A stretch of 64,000 nt of DNA from Kolteria novifilia (GCA_007748055.1 CP036279.1:1488001-1552000), one strand, 5' to 3'; counted from the stretch's first letter, positions 44,819 to 54,550 are shown. Notes: generated by a model from the sequence alone, not told the origin. A program made the numbers and translations.

Positions 44819-44929
44819 GCCGCGGGTCGGAAGATCGCGTCCGCCCGCGAGACCAGTCTGCGTCACGATCGCGCGATTTCCAAGGGCTACTCGCGATTTT
44901 TCCTCAGAGAGGATTCACCACTTTTTTTG

Positions 44930-44955
44930 CTCCCCCTTGTCCAAGGGGGAGACAG
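44930..44955. repeat. Perfect hairpin CTCCCCCTTG / CAAGGGGGAG
   Basis: Ten-base-pair arms around TC, preceded by a run of T. It stands at the left border of the 172/176-bp array; a half copy (GTTGTCCAAGGGGGAAC) lies at its right border near 46330. It may act as a bidirectional terminator or mark an older insertion. Confidence 0.5.
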
Positions 44956-44975
44956 AGGGGGTCTCTTGCCTATTT

Positions 44976-46316
44976 TCCCAGGGGGAGCACCGGTTGCTGT
45001 GCTACCGGTGCGGCGAAGCCGCTGGAGGTCTTGTTCCGAGGATCGCATGCTGTTGAGGCTGAGTTTTCGGCAGCGGTTGTCCTTCGTGGGCGTCGCCGCT
45101 CGTTGACCACCATTGCTTTGAGACTTCCAGCCGACTGCGTCGTGTCTTCCTAGGGGGAGCACCGGTTGCTGTGCTACCGGTGCGGCGAAGCCGCTGGAGG
45201 TCTTGTTCCGAGGATCGCATGCTGTTGAGGCTGAGTTTTCGGCAGCGGTTATCCTTCGTGGGCGTCGCCGCTCGTTGACCACCATTGCTTTGAGACTTCC
45301 AGCCGACTGCGTCGTGTCTTCCTAGGGGGAGCACCGGTTGCTGTGCTACCGGTGCGGCGAAGCCGCTGGAGGTCTTGTTCCGAGGATCGCATGCTGTTGA
45401 AGCTGAGTTTTCGGCAGCGGTTGTCCTTCGTGGGCGTCGCCGCTCGTTGATCACCATTGCTTTGAGACTTCCAGCCGACTGCGTCGGCCCCGGTAGCGAA
45501 GCAACCGGGGGTACCCGAAAGGGGGAGGTGCGGCGAAGCCGCTGGAGGTCTTGTTCCGAGGATCGCATGCTGTTGAGGCTGAGTTCTTGGAAGCGGTTAT
45601 CCTTCGTGGGCGTCGCCGCTCGTTGACCACCATTGCTTTGAGACTTCCAGCCGACTGCGTCGTGTCTTCCCAGGGGGAGCACCGGTTGCTGTGCTACCGG
45701 TGCGGCGAAGCCGCTGGAGGTCTTGTTCCGAGGATCGCATGCTGTTGAGGCTGAGTTTTCGGCAGCGGTTGTCCTTCGTGGGCGTCGCCGCTCGTTGACC
45801 ACCATTGCTTTGAGACTTCCAGCCGACTGCGTCGGCCCCGGTAGCGAAGCAACCGGGGGTACCCGAAAGGGGGAGGTGCGGCGAAGCCGCTGGAGGTCTT
45901 GTTCCGAGGATCGCATGCTGTTGAGGCTGAGTTTTCGGCAGCGGTTGTCCTTCGTGGGCGTCGCCGCTCGTTGACCACCATTGCTTTGAGACTTCCAGCC
46001 GACTGCGTCGGCCCCGGTAGCGAAGCAACCGGGGGTACCCGAAAGGGGGAGGTGCGGCGAAGCGGCTGGAGGTCTTGTTCCGAGGATCGCATGCTGTTGA
46101 GGCTGAGTTTTCGGCAGCGGTTGTCCTTCGTGGGCGTCGCCGCTCGTTGACCACCATTACTTTGAGACTTCCAGCCGACTGCGTCGGCCCCGGTAGCGAA
46201 GCAACCGGGGGTACCCGAAAGGGGGAGGAGCCCTTTGACCGCCATTGCTTTGAGACTTCCAGCCGACTGCGTCGGCCCCGGTAGCGAAGCAACCGGGGGT
46301 ACCCGAGAGGGGGAGA
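44976..46316 (+). repeat. Tandem array 3: 172/176-bp hairpin repeat (about 7.5 units)
   Basis: The landmark TTCCGAGGATCGCATGCTG recurs at 45034, 45206, 45378, 45554, 45726, 45902 and 46078, so unit length alternates between 172 and 176 bp. The length depends on which hairpin module the unit carries: arms GCACCGGT/ACCGGTGC with loop TGCTGTGCT, or arms CCCCGGT/ACCGGGG with loop AGCGAAGCA. The remaining about 125 bp are nearly constant, with a small GCGGC/GCCGC hairpin. Unrelated in constant sequence to arrays 1 and 2. It lies between convergent genes; ORFs in it are repeat translations. Confidence 0.92.
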
Positions 46317-46386
46317 GCCCTTTGCTCGCCGTTGTCCAAGGGGGAACCTGTGCAAGCGGGGACGAATACGACTCCCCTCCGGCGAC

Positions 46387-49104
46387 TCACTTCAGCGTGA
46401 ACTCGATCGTGCCTAGGTCACCGAAGTTCGCGACGTAACGCCCAGGCTGACCGGGGTGCATCTTGCCGAGGGCGCCGCTGAGGATGACTTGGCCGGGCTT
46501 CAGATCGATCCCTTGATCGAACGCGAAGTTGGCGAGCCAAAGCCCAGTCTCCCAGGGGCCTTTCCAGCAGTCGTCGCCTGAACCTGTATGGAGCGACTCT
46601 CCATCCCGCGTCAGGGTCACCTTGACCGCTCGCGGATCGAGCGTGTCCGGTTTGACTTCTTTGCCGACGAGGTACGCCGCGGCGCCGATATTGATGGCCG
46701 CGATGTCGGCCGCGGTGGGAGGACCGTCACCCGCCAGTTGGCCGGCCGGTAGCTCGATCGCCGGGGCGACCGCGCGGACGTGAGCCTTGAACTCCTCGCC
46801 AGTGGTGAGACGCCGGGTGATTGGTTTGCCGATGATGAAGGCAATCTCTGTTTCGATCTTCAGCCCAGGCCAGTCGGCCAGCGCGATCGTCGACTTCTTC
46901 GTTCCGTCTCGTCGCCCCGATTTGCGGAGGATGCCACCCAGCGGTTCGGAGATGCCAAGCCGCGCTTGAACGCGTGGCGAGACGAGCCCTCCCTTGACGC
47001 CGCCGATCTCCTTCGCGTCGAGCGTCTGTTGTAGCCACCTCCGCTGCACGCGATAGGCTTGGTTCAACGCGTCACCGCCGGATGAGGAGGCGTCGCTGAT
47101 CCGCGGAAGTGGTTCCCGTTTCTTCCACGCGGTCGCAATCCTCTTGGTGACGTCGTCGTCGGGATGGGGCTTCGTTGAGTAGGTTCGCGGAGCGTCGAGC
47201 GATTTCTCCGCCAGTGGCAGGTTCATCACGAAGAGGCCTTGGCCGGTGCTCCTTTCCCCGTCGGCTTTGTCGATCGCGAAGCAGAGGAAACGACCATCGG
47301 GAGAGAGGACTCCCTCGCTCGCCGCGTATCCCGGGTAGGTCGCGGCATCGGTGAGTCGTTGCATCGAGCCACGTTCATCAAGGGCGAGCTTGTGGAGATC
47401 CGTACCTCCGGGAACATCATCCACGACGGCCGCCGACGCGACCAGCGCCTCGCGACCGTCGGGAAAGACGGCGACGGGCGTGTCGACGCGTTTCTCCGAG
47501 CGAGTCAAGTTGCGAAGCTCCCCTGTCTTCGTGTCGAGTAGCAGGGCCTCGCGATGGCCATCGACATCGGCACTGACGAGAAGCCTTTGATCATCGGGCG
47601 CGACGAAGCCGGCGACTTCGAGCGAGTCGGGATGGATCGATGATGGGCTGGCGCCGTCGAAGGCGAGATGACGCTCGGTTAGCCGAGGGGCGTCGTCGGA
47701 GAATTCGACGTTGGCCATGTAGAGTTTCGGCGGCGTTTCGCGACCGTCAGTGGTCAAGACGGGTTGCTCGGTCCAGGCGATCGTCATCGAGTCAGGGGAG
47801 GCCGCGACGCTTTCGACCCCGCGCAGACCGAGGGGGACGGGCGGTTTGGTCACGCTCTTCTCGAGGAGGAAGAGGTCGTTGGTCGCCGTTGAATTCTCGT
47901 CCGAACCGGACGCGGGATGACTCGGGCCCAACAGCAGGATGTTGCCGTCCGCGAGGGTGATCGCTTTCGAGAAGCCGTGATGGTTGAAGGCGAGCGTGAT
48001 CGGCCGAATGCTCCCGGTATCGCGATCGAAGGCGAAGACCTCACCGCGTGGTTTCTCGACAAAGAGGATTCGCTTTCCATCGGCGGACCAGTGGGGACGC
48101 TTCCCGAAGTGCGTGAGTCGACGGACATACGGCGGAAGATGATCGACCGGGCTTCCTTTGTGATCGGAAGCTTTCGCTACCGGTTCGAGCATGCCCTGGT
48201 CGTGCAGCCATGCGGCCGCGTCGCGGGGCCAACGGGTGACACGATGCCAGTCGGGCCGCAGGCCGTAGCCGTGACCACCGGTCGGATAGACATGCAGTTC
48301 GGAGGGGACTTTCGCTCTCTTGAGGGCGAGAAAGAGCTCGGCGCTGCTCTCGCAGGTAATCGGATCGTCGGCGGCGTGGGCGAAGAAGATCGGCGGCGTG
48401 TTCTTGTCGACGCGGTAGTCCTTGAGCAGCTTGCCTTGGTCGTCGGTGAGCCACGCGGGGTAGACGAGGATCGCGAAGTTCGCCGCGCATGACTCGCTGT
48501 CGGCGTCGTCGATCGGCTCGTAGAGGCGCTTGCCGGCGAAGAGGGCGGTGTTGGCGGCGGTCTTGCCTCCGGCCGAGAAGCCGAGGATGCCGATTCGATC
48601 GGGATCGAGATGCCACGTCTTCGCGTTGGCGCGAGCGAGGCTCAGAGCCCGCTGCGCGTCCATGACCGGGCCCTTCCAGCGGTCGTCCTTGCCGTGCTTG
48701 CCGGTTGGGGTGCGGTACTTGAGAAGGATCGCCGCGATGCCGTGGTCGTTGAGCCAACGGGCGACCTCGGTCCCTTCCAGATCCCACGCGAGGATGTGAA
48801 AGCCACCTCCCGGACAGATCACGCATGCCGCTCCGTTGGCCTTTTCGGGAGGAGGGAGAAAGACGTGCAACTCGGGTTCGGCGACGTTGGTCCACTTCAT
48901 GACCGTCCCGCCCCCGACGTGGCGGTCGGTGGGACGCTGACGGTCGTACTCGGGGCCATCGGCGAAGGCCTGTGGGCCGGGCGGCGTCGTCGGCCAGAGC
49001 TTCGTCACCGTCGGTTCCGCCGCCAGGAGCGAGGTGAAGGCGCAAAGCGTCGTCGCGATCGCGGCGAGGGCTGTACGGGTACCAAAAGGGTGACATCGAG
49101 GCAT
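46387..49104 (-). CDS. Secreted three-module fusion: alpha/beta-hydrolase, TolB-like propeller, 2-keto-4-pentenoate hydratase-like domain
   Basis: About 905 residues; the ATG at 49104 has AGGAG 9 nt upstream and a signal peptide ending LLAA. Module 1 (about 25-305): BD-FAE-type esterase with PGGGFHILAWDLEG (oxyanion region), nucleophile elbow GFSAGGKTAA, HAADDPITC and GGHGYGL (Asp and His). Module 2 (about 320-610): TolB/WD-like blades (HFGKRPHWSADGKRILFVEKP, VAASPDSMTIAWTEQP, VLSPDGRFLCFAIDK). Module 3 (about 640-905): FAH-superfamily hydratase of the 2-oxopent-4-enoate type (YRVQRRWLQQ, KGGLVSPRVQARLGISEPLGGIL, KIETEIAFIIGKPI, VAPAIELPAGQ, GQVILSGALGKMHP). The combination is unusual; no frameshift is needed to read it through. 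Confidence 0.8.
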   Translation of the reverse strand: MPRCHPFGTRTALAAIATTLCAFTSLLAAEPTVTKLWPTTPPGPQAFADGPEYDRQRPTDRHVGGGTVMKWTNVAEPELHVFLPPPEKANGAACVICPGGGFHILAWDLEGTEVARWLNDHGIAAILLKYRTPTGKHGKDDRWKGPVMDAQRALSLARANAKTWHLDPDRIGILGFSAGGKTAANTALFAGKRLYEPIDDADSESCAANFAILVYPAWLTDDQGKLLKDYRVDKNTPPIFFAHAADDPITCESSAELFLALKRAKVPSELHVYPTGGHGYGLRPDWHRVTRWPRDAAAWLHDQGMLEPVAKASDHKGSPVDHLPPYVRRLTHFGKRPHWSADGKRILFVEKPRGEVFAFDRDTGSIRPITLAFNHHGFSKAITLADGNILLLGPSHPASGSDENSTATNDLFLLEKSVTKPPVPLGLRGVESVAASPDSMTIAWTEQPVLTTDGRETPPKLYMANVEFSDDAPRLTERHLAFDGASPSSIHPDSLEVAGFVAPDDQRLLVSADVDGHREALLLDTKTGELRNLTRSEKRVDTPVAVFPDGREALVASAAVVDDVPGGTDLHKLALDERGSMQRLTDAATYPGYAASEGVLSPDGRFLCFAIDKADGERSTGQGLFVMNLPLAEKSLDAPRTYSTKPHPDDDVTKRIATAWKKREPLPRISDASSSGGDALNQAYRVQRRWLQQTLDAKEIGGVKGGLVSPRVQARLGISEPLGGILRKSGRRDGTKKSTIALADWPGLKIETEIAFIIGKPITRRLTTGEEFKAHVRAVAPAIELPAGQLAGDGPPTAADIAAINIGAAAYLVGKEVKPDTLDPRAVKVTLTRDGESLHTGSGDDCWKGPWETGLWLANFAFDQGIDLKPGQVILSGALGKMHPGQPGRYVANFGDLGTIEFTLK

Positions 49105-49187
49105 TGTGTCGGCTCCTGTCATGAACGGTTGGGTGAGCGATGGAGTCAATTCGTTTGTCGGCCGACGAGCGTTCGGCGGCTCGTGGC

Positions 49188-50300
49188 TCAGTCGGTCTTG
49201 CCGATGGGGACGCCCGCGCCGAGATTGGCCAGGCCGGGTCCGTGGTACGACTTGCCGAACGGCAAGATCATCGGCTCCTCGAAAGGGCGATGAGGGACCA
49301 TCGCGGCGATCTCGTCGAGACGGTCGAGCAGGTTGGCGGGCAGGGGGCCTTTCTCGACGAGCGCGACGCTCTCCTCGAGCTGCGCCGTCGTCTTCGGGCC
49401 GACCAGGACGGTCGAGATGTCGGGATGGGAGATGGCGAATCGCAGTCCGATCTCCGGAAGTGACATGCCGATGTCATCAAGAAACGCGTAAAGCTTGGCG
49501 AACTGTTCTTGGCGCGGCTTGGCCAGCCAGACCGGTCGGCGGCGGACCTCCTCGTCGAAGCGCCGGGCGAGAAAGCCCTGGCCGAGCGAGGAGGCGATGA
49601 TGATCCCCATGCCGAGTTGCGTGGCCGTGGGGATCAGCTCGATGGCGGCCTCGCGGTAGAGGACGTTGTAGTTGAACGCGGTCAACACGACGTCAAACTT
49701 GCCGGTCGCCACGAGATGGTAGAGTTCCGAAGAGGTCGTTCCCGCCAGCCCGATCGCGCCGACGAGGCCCTCCCGTTTGAGTTCGAGCAATAAGTCGATC
49801 ACCGGGCCCTCGGCCCGCTCTTGATTCGTCCACCAGTCGTACTGTTGGGGGCGATCGGGCTCGTGGATGAGGAGCAATTCGACGCGCTTGCGTCCCAGGA
49901 GCCTGAGGCTTTCCTCAAACGATTCGCGAAGCGCCGCGGTGTCGCGGGCGTCGAATGGCTGGGGACGACCGCCGAGTTTGGTCGAGAGGACCAGCGGCTC
50001 GGAGACGCTCGCCAGCGCGGTGCCCAGGGTCGCCTCGCTATCGGCATACGCGGGCGCGGTGTCGACGTAGTTGATCCCGAGTTCGATCGCTCGCGGAAGG
50101 ATCCGGATCGTTTCCGAGGTTCCCCCCGCCAAGGAGGAGGTGAAGAGTCCCCCGAGGGAGAGTTCGCCGACGTGAAGTCCCGTCTTGCCGAGTGGTCGTT
50201 TCTTCAAGGCTCTCGCTTTCGCTCCGTGTCGCGATGTTCGTGTCGCGGGGTCGATACCGATGACTGGAACTGACGATACCTCGCCGGGGATCGGTGTCAT
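49188..50300 (-). CDS. Aldo/keto reductase family oxidoreductase
   Basis: About 370 residues from the ATG at 50300; TTG at 50207 (KKRPLGKTGL) would match the usual family N-terminus. Catalytic tetrad: Asp and Tyr in YVDTAPAYADSEATLG, Lys in VLSTKLGG, His in LLLIHEPDR. NADPH-binding end: GPKTTAQLEESVAL. The pattern RPLGKTGLHVGELSLGGLFTSS is that of the D-threo-aldose/pyridoxal dehydrogenase subgroup, so a sugar or aldehyde is the likely substrate. It starts 7 bp after the FMN reductase stop; both are probably one transcription unit. Confidence 0.88.
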   Translation of the reverse strand: MTPIPGEVSSVPVIGIDPATRTSRHGAKARALKKRPLGKTGLHVGELSLGGLFTSSLAGGTSETIRILPRAIELGINYVDTAPAYADSEATLGTALASVSEPLVLSTKLGGRPQPFDARDTAALRESFEESLRLLGRKRVELLLIHEPDRPQQYDWWTNQERAEGPVIDLLLELKREGLVGAIGLAGTTSSELYHLVATGKFDVVLTAFNYNVLYREAAIELIPTATQLGMGIIIASSLGQGFLARRFDEEVRRRPVWLAKPRQEQFAKLYAFLDDIGMSLPEIGLRFAISHPDISTVLVGPKTTAQLEESVALVEKGPLPANLLDRLDEIAAMVPHRPFEEPMILPFGKSYHGPGLANLGAGVPIGKTD

Positions 50301-50307
50301 CGATTGG

Positions 50308-50883
50308 TCAGTAGGGCGTTCCCGAGGCACGTTGGGTCTTTAGGGCGCTAGCGTACCACGCGAGTTCGTCGAGGAAGCGGCCGGTCGACTTGTCGGTACG
50401 CTCGCTGGTGGGCGCCCCGGACTCGTCGAAGGCCTGGCCGACCTTTGGGAAGGGGAGGATGCTCGGGATACTCGACATTCCCATTTCCGCGAGCATGACG
50501 CGAAGCTGCATCGCGGCGCGAACCCCGCCGTAGGAACCGACCGAATAGCAGGCGATCGCCGACGGCTTGAAATAGTACTCGTCGAGAAAGTGATCGAGCA
50601 GGTTCGAGAGGGCCGGCGGCACCGAGTGGTTGTACTCGGCGGTGACGATGAGATAGGCGTCGGCCGGGACGATGATGTCGGCGAGTTTCTGTAGGAGGGG
50701 CGGAGCCGATCCGGGCTCGTACTCCTTGTACATCTTGTCGAGCAGCGGCAGGGGGAACTCGACCGGGTCGACGAGGGTCGAGTCGAAGCCGCGTGCCTGG
50801 CACTGCTTGAGCAGGTAGTTCGCCGGCTGGTGGCCGAGTCGCTCCGAGCGGACCGATCCGAAGATGACGGGAATCTTGAGCAT
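50308..50883 (-). CDS. NADPH-dependent FMN reductase family flavoprotein
   Basis: 191 residues, flavodoxin-like fold. FMN phosphate loop GSVRSERLGHQPANYL, then LPLLDKMYKEYEPG, ADAYLIVTAEYNHSVPPALSNLLDHF (the family signature), and YSVGSYGGVRAAMQLR. Uses NADPH to reduce FMN, quinones or azo compounds in the cytoplasm. First gene of a pair with the aldo/keto reductase. Confidence 0.9.
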   Translation of the reverse strand: MLKIPVIFGSVRSERLGHQPANYLLKQCQARGFDSTLVDPVEFPLPLLDKMYKEYEPGSAPPLLQKLADIIVPADAYLIVTAEYNHSVPPALSNLLDHFLDEYYFKPSAIACYSVGSYGGVRAAMQLRVMLAEMGMSSIPSILPFPKVGQAFDESGAPTSERTDKSTGRFLDELAWYASALKTQRASGTPY

Positions 50884-51117
50884 CGTCTGTTCCGGTTGTG
50901 GGTGATGGGTGTCGACCGGACCCTCCCGCGGCCGACGTGAGCCCGTATTCTACGCACCGGGAGGGAGAGTTGAGAACCCTGAATGCGACCGAGCGGCATC
51001 CGTGTGAAGCATGCGCCCACCGCTTGCGACGAGCTTTCGCTGATAGCCAATTCGTCGCACCCACGTAGGGTTGCCCATGGCCCGCCACGACGGCCGGGTG
51101 CGATGCGCCGGGGCCAA

Positions 51118-53037
51118 TTACGTCGGTTTCAGGACCGAACGCTTGAGACGCAGTAGTTCTCCGAGCGACCAAGCTTGGAAGGGGCAGCCGCGGGGGGTGT
51201 AGGGACTGGCGGCGTCGGCGATCTCGGAGATGTGTCCCAACCCCGCAACATGAAGATGGTTCTCGATCGGCTCGAGGAAACGCCGGCGAGCCTCATCCTT
51301 GGCGTTGGTGGTCGCGTTGCGGTGGCGGACCCAAGCCTCGACGAACGGTCCGAGGAGCCAGGGCCAGACCGTGCCCTGGTGATAGGCCCCATCCCGCTCC
51401 CAGACACTGCCCTCGTAGCGGCTGATGTGGGCGGGATCGACCGGCGAGAGCGTGCGAAGTCCCATCGGCGTCAGCAGGTGGTTCTCGGCGACCTGCAGGA
51501 CCGACGCGGTTTGTTCCTTCGTTAAGAGACCGAGCGGAAGCCCCCCGGCGGCGAAGAGCTGGTTCGGACGAATTGCCGGGTCGCGCTTGCCGGTCTCGTG
51601 GTCGACGTCGATGACATCGAAGAGACAGCTACGCTCGGGGTTCCAGAAGCGATTGGTGAACGCCTCGCGGCCACGTTCGAGGACCGGACGCCAACGCTCG
51701 TTCCACGCCGAGGCGATGTGGAGGGCGTTGAGCCAGAGGGCCTCGATCTCGACCGGTTTGCCGATCCGCGGAGTGACGACCCAGTCGCCGACCTTGGCGT
51801 CCATCCAGGTCAACTGCACGCCTGGTTCCCCCGAGGCGATCAGCCCATCGTCGGTCATGGCGATCCGGTGTCGTGTCCCCTTGGAGTAGCCTTCGAGGAT
51901 TGCCTCGACGGCTTGGCGCAGTTGTTCCCGCTCCATGGGGGCGACCGCCGAGCCCGCCGCGGCGAAGTAGTCGTGAACGGCGATGACGAACCAGAGCGAC
52001 GCGTCGACCGAGTTGAATTCCGGGGCGTTGCCCTTGTCGGGGAAGCGGTTGGGGAGCATGCCGCTGGAGACGTGCCCGGCCCAGCTCAACAAGATGTCGC
52101 GCGCGAGGTCCAGGCGCCCGGTCGCGATGCAGAGACCACGCATCGCGATAAAGGTATCCCGTCCCCAGTCGGTGAACCAGGGATAGCCGGCGATGATCGT
52201 CGACCCGTTCGTTCGCCGGACGATGTATGCGTCGGCGGCTCGATCAAGTGGCTCGCCCAGTTTGGCTCGCCGCTGCTTCTCTGCCGAAGCAAGACGCCGC
52301 CAGCAAGCCAGTGGGGTTTCGTTGGCATCGGCGACGTCAGTGCTGGGCCATCCCGCCTGAAGGATCAGGACGCCCGGTTCCTTCGAGAGGTCAAAGTGCA
52401 GTTCTCCGGGGCAGACTAGATCCTCGACGCAGTCGAGTCCGCGTTGTTGTTCCCTCTCGTAGAAGAAGGCGTTGAACCAAGTGGGCGCGTGGTCGTAGCT
52501 GCCGTTGGCGAAGGCGCAGGTGGTCGGCATGTCTTGGTAGGGCTGCCACCAGATGCGGTCGTCTTTGCGAGTCACGTCCGTGGAGAAGGAGTTGTTCTTG
52601 CGATGCAGCGAGTGATAGTCCCTGCCCGAGAGGAAGGGTTTGATGTGGATCGACACTCCCTCGGCGGGCGTGAGCAAGGTCCAGCGAAGCGTGACGGCCT
52701 GGCTGGCGCGCGGCACGAGGATCTCTTGACGGATCTCCGTGCCGTCCTCGGTTCGGTAGTGCCAGGTGGGCCAGGGCTCCGATTGGAAGTCGACGATCCG
52801 GTCTTGCCCGTCGGGGGCGACGACGTCGGGGAGGTAGTGCTGGGTCGAGAGTGGCCAGGTGCCGCTAGGCGTTTGCAGCCAAGCGTCGAAGCCGTTGACG
52901 AGGACGACCCGGCCGGTCGGAGGGTTGGTCGCGACCAGGAGCAGCGCGTGGTAGCGACGCGTCCGCCTGCCGGAGACCGTGCCCGAGGCGAAGCCACCCA
53001 GTCCGTCCGTTTCGAGCCATTCGGCTTGCAGTTCCAT
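51118..53037 (-). CDS. Glycogen debranching enzyme (amylo-alpha-1,6-glucosidase family)
   Basis: About 639 residues; the ATG at 53037 has GGAG 7 nt upstream, whereas the open frame to 53301 has no such signal. N-terminal beta-sandwich domain: LETDGLGGFASGTVSGRRTRRYHALLLVA. C-terminal (alpha/alpha)6 domain with GYPWFTDWGRDTFIAMRGL, the catalytic-acid block, EFNSVDASLWFVIAVHDYF, and YEGSVWERDGAYHQGTVWPWLLGPFVEA. Hydrolyses alpha-1,6 branch points in glycogen. Neighbouring SDR and GH63-type genes on the same strand suggest a glucan/glucose utilisation cluster. Confidence 0.9.
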   Translation of the reverse strand: MELQAEWLETDGLGGFASGTVSGRRTRRYHALLLVATNPPTGRVVLVNGFDAWLQTPSGTWPLSTQHYLPDVVAPDGQDRIVDFQSEPWPTWHYRTEDGTEIRQEILVPRASQAVTLRWTLLTPAEGVSIHIKPFLSGRDYHSLHRKNNSFSTDVTRKDDRIWWQPYQDMPTTCAFANGSYDHAPTWFNAFFYEREQQRGLDCVEDLVCPGELHFDLSKEPGVLILQAGWPSTDVADANETPLACWRRLASAEKQRRAKLGEPLDRAADAYIVRRTNGSTIIAGYPWFTDWGRDTFIAMRGLCIATGRLDLARDILLSWAGHVSSGMLPNRFPDKGNAPEFNSVDASLWFVIAVHDYFAAAGSAVAPMEREQLRQAVEAILEGYSKGTRHRIAMTDDGLIASGEPGVQLTWMDAKVGDWVVTPRIGKPVEIEALWLNALHIASAWNERWRPVLERGREAFTNRFWNPERSCLFDVIDVDHETGKRDPAIRPNQLFAAGGLPLGLLTKEQTASVLQVAENHLLTPMGLRTLSPVDPAHISRYEGSVWERDGAYHQGTVWPWLLGPFVEAWVRHRNATTNAKDEARRRFLEPIENHLHVAGLGHISEIADAASPYTPRGCPFQAWSLGELLRLKRSVLKPT

Positions 53038-53221
53038 GGTTGTCTCCGATGGGCGGGCGAACCCGAGGCCCTTGGCGGGACGTGACCGGTCCCTCTGGTC
53101 AGCGAGGGCCTGCCACCCAGGCAGGCGTGTCGTGGATGCTGACGTACTATTGTCACTACATGTGGTCGACAGGTCCACCCCGCGAAGATGATCGCGCCCA
53201 CGTGAGGCAGCGGACGGCGGA

Positions 53222-54079
53222 CTAGCCGTTTTCGGCGAAGCCTGGGAAGAGGCACATGCCGCCATCGACGACGATGCTCGTGCCAGTGACGTAGTCGGCA
53301 TGGTCGGAGGCCAACCAGACCGCGGCGTGGGCGATGTCTTCGGGTTCGCCGATGCGCTTGTAGGGAATTACCTTCATCAGCTTGTCGTAGGCCTCGGGGG
53401 TGTCCCAGGCGGCCTTGTTGATCGGCGTTCGGATCGCGCCCGGGCAGATGCTGTTGACGCGAATGCGATGGGGAGCAACCTCCTGGGCGATCGACTTCAT
53501 CATCAGCATCACGCCCCCCTTGGACGCGGCGTAGTTGACGTGCCCGGACCAGGGGATGATCTCGTGAACGCTGCTCATGCAGATGATCTTGCCGGCGGCA
53601 CAGGAGACCTCGGGACGGACGCCGCGGCGTTTGAATTCGCGGATCGCTTCGCGGCAGCAGAGGAACTGTCCGGTCAGGTTGACGGTGATGACCGCGTTCC
53701 ACTGATCGAGGGTCATCTCGTCAATGGGGGCATCCCGCTGCAGGCCGGCGTTGGCGACCAGGATGTCGATGGTGCCGAAGGTCTCGACCATCTTGGCGAA
53801 CATCGCCTGGATCTCGTCTTCCTTGGAGACGTCGGCGTGGATGGCGAGGGCATTGCTGCCGAACCCTTTGATCTTCTCGACGACCTGCTCGGCGACCTCC
53901 GGCTTGGAGCGATAGTTGACGACGACATCGGCCCCGGCTTCACCGAGGGCGAGGGCGACCCCCATGCCGATCCCGGAGTTGGCCCCGGTGACGAGGGCCT
54001 TTTGCCCTTGGAGGATCTTGAGGGTGTCGCGATTGGGCATCTGGACGTTGGGACAACCGGTGGACTCTGGACTCGACAT
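53222..54079 (-). CDS. Short-chain dehydrogenase/reductase (glucose 1-dehydrogenase-like)
   Basis: About 285 residues from the ATG at 54079 (GGAG 6-8 nt upstream). Classical SDR motifs: TGANSGIGMG (NAD(P)-binding), DVSKEDEI, VANAG, catalytic Ser in MSSVHEIIPWS, YAASKGG (YxxxK), and PGAIRTP. VIPYKRIGEPEDIAHAAVWLASDHADYVTGTSIVVDGGM is the family C-terminus. Similar proteins oxidise glucose to gluconolactone, which would fit between two glucan-hydrolysing genes, but SDR specificity cannot be read from sequence alone. Confidence 0.85.
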   Translation of the reverse strand: MSSPESTGCPNVQMPNRDTLKILQGQKALVTGANSGIGMGVALALGEAGADVVVNYRSKPEVAEQVVEKIKGFGSNALAIHADVSKEDEIQAMFAKMVETFGTIDILVANAGLQRDAPIDEMTLDQWNAVITVNLTGQFLCCREAIREFKRRGVRPEVSCAAGKIICMSSVHEIIPWSGHVNYAASKGGVMLMMKSIAQEVAPHRIRVNSICPGAIRTPINKAAWDTPEAYDKLMKVIPYKRIGEPEDIAHAAVWLASDHADYVTGTSIVVDGGMCLFPGFAENG

Positions 54080-54392
54080 CGTAGGCTCCAACTTCGGGAG
54101 AAGAGATTCAACCTCGGGGAACACGTTGTTCGCGAATCTACTCGTGTGTCGGCTACGGCGTTGGTTCGACCGACAGGTCGACAGGACATCCGCTTCTCAA
54201 GGACGGACGTCGAACTGGTGGTCCTTCCAGGTCTATATGTCAGGATCCTGTCACCTCTCCGCGCCAAGGGACGCCAAGCCACCCTGGCGGGCTTGGTTCG
54301 GGAGAGGTCGACGAGCGAAGCACGCTGGGTATGGGGCGGCGGTGTTCCAGGAGACAGGGCCAATGGTCGGAAGATAGCCCCCTCACCCCTAA

Positions 54393-54514
54393 CCCCTCTC
54401 CCACGGGGAGAGGGGAACAAGAGGCTAACTCTCCCACGGGGAGAGGGGAACAACCGGCTAACTCTCCCACGGGGAGAGGGGAACAAGAGGCTAACTCTCC
54501 CACGGGGAGAGGGG
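54393..54514. repeat. 33-bp tandem hairpin repeat, four units
   Basis: Four copies of a palindrome with arms CCCCTCTCCC (or CTCTCCC) and GGGAGAGGGG around ACG, separated by AACAAGAGGCTAA or AACAACCGGCTAA, period 33 bp. It begins with CCCTCACCCCTAA. Lies in the intergenic space between GH63 and SDR genes. Spacers are too short and too similar for a CRISPR array. Confidence 0.85.
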
Positions 54515-54550
54515 AACACTCCGTCCGGACTCCAGAAGACAAACCAACCA

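Noticed and set aside
44976-46316. CRISPR or VNTR coding region
   Set aside because: Unit length of 172-176 bp with constant sequence throughout and no unique spacers excludes CRISPR; the open frames are not preceded by initiation signals.
54393-54514. CRISPR-like direct repeats
   Set aside because: Spacers are about 13 bp and nearly identical, and there are no cas genes; the repeat is a perfect palindrome array.
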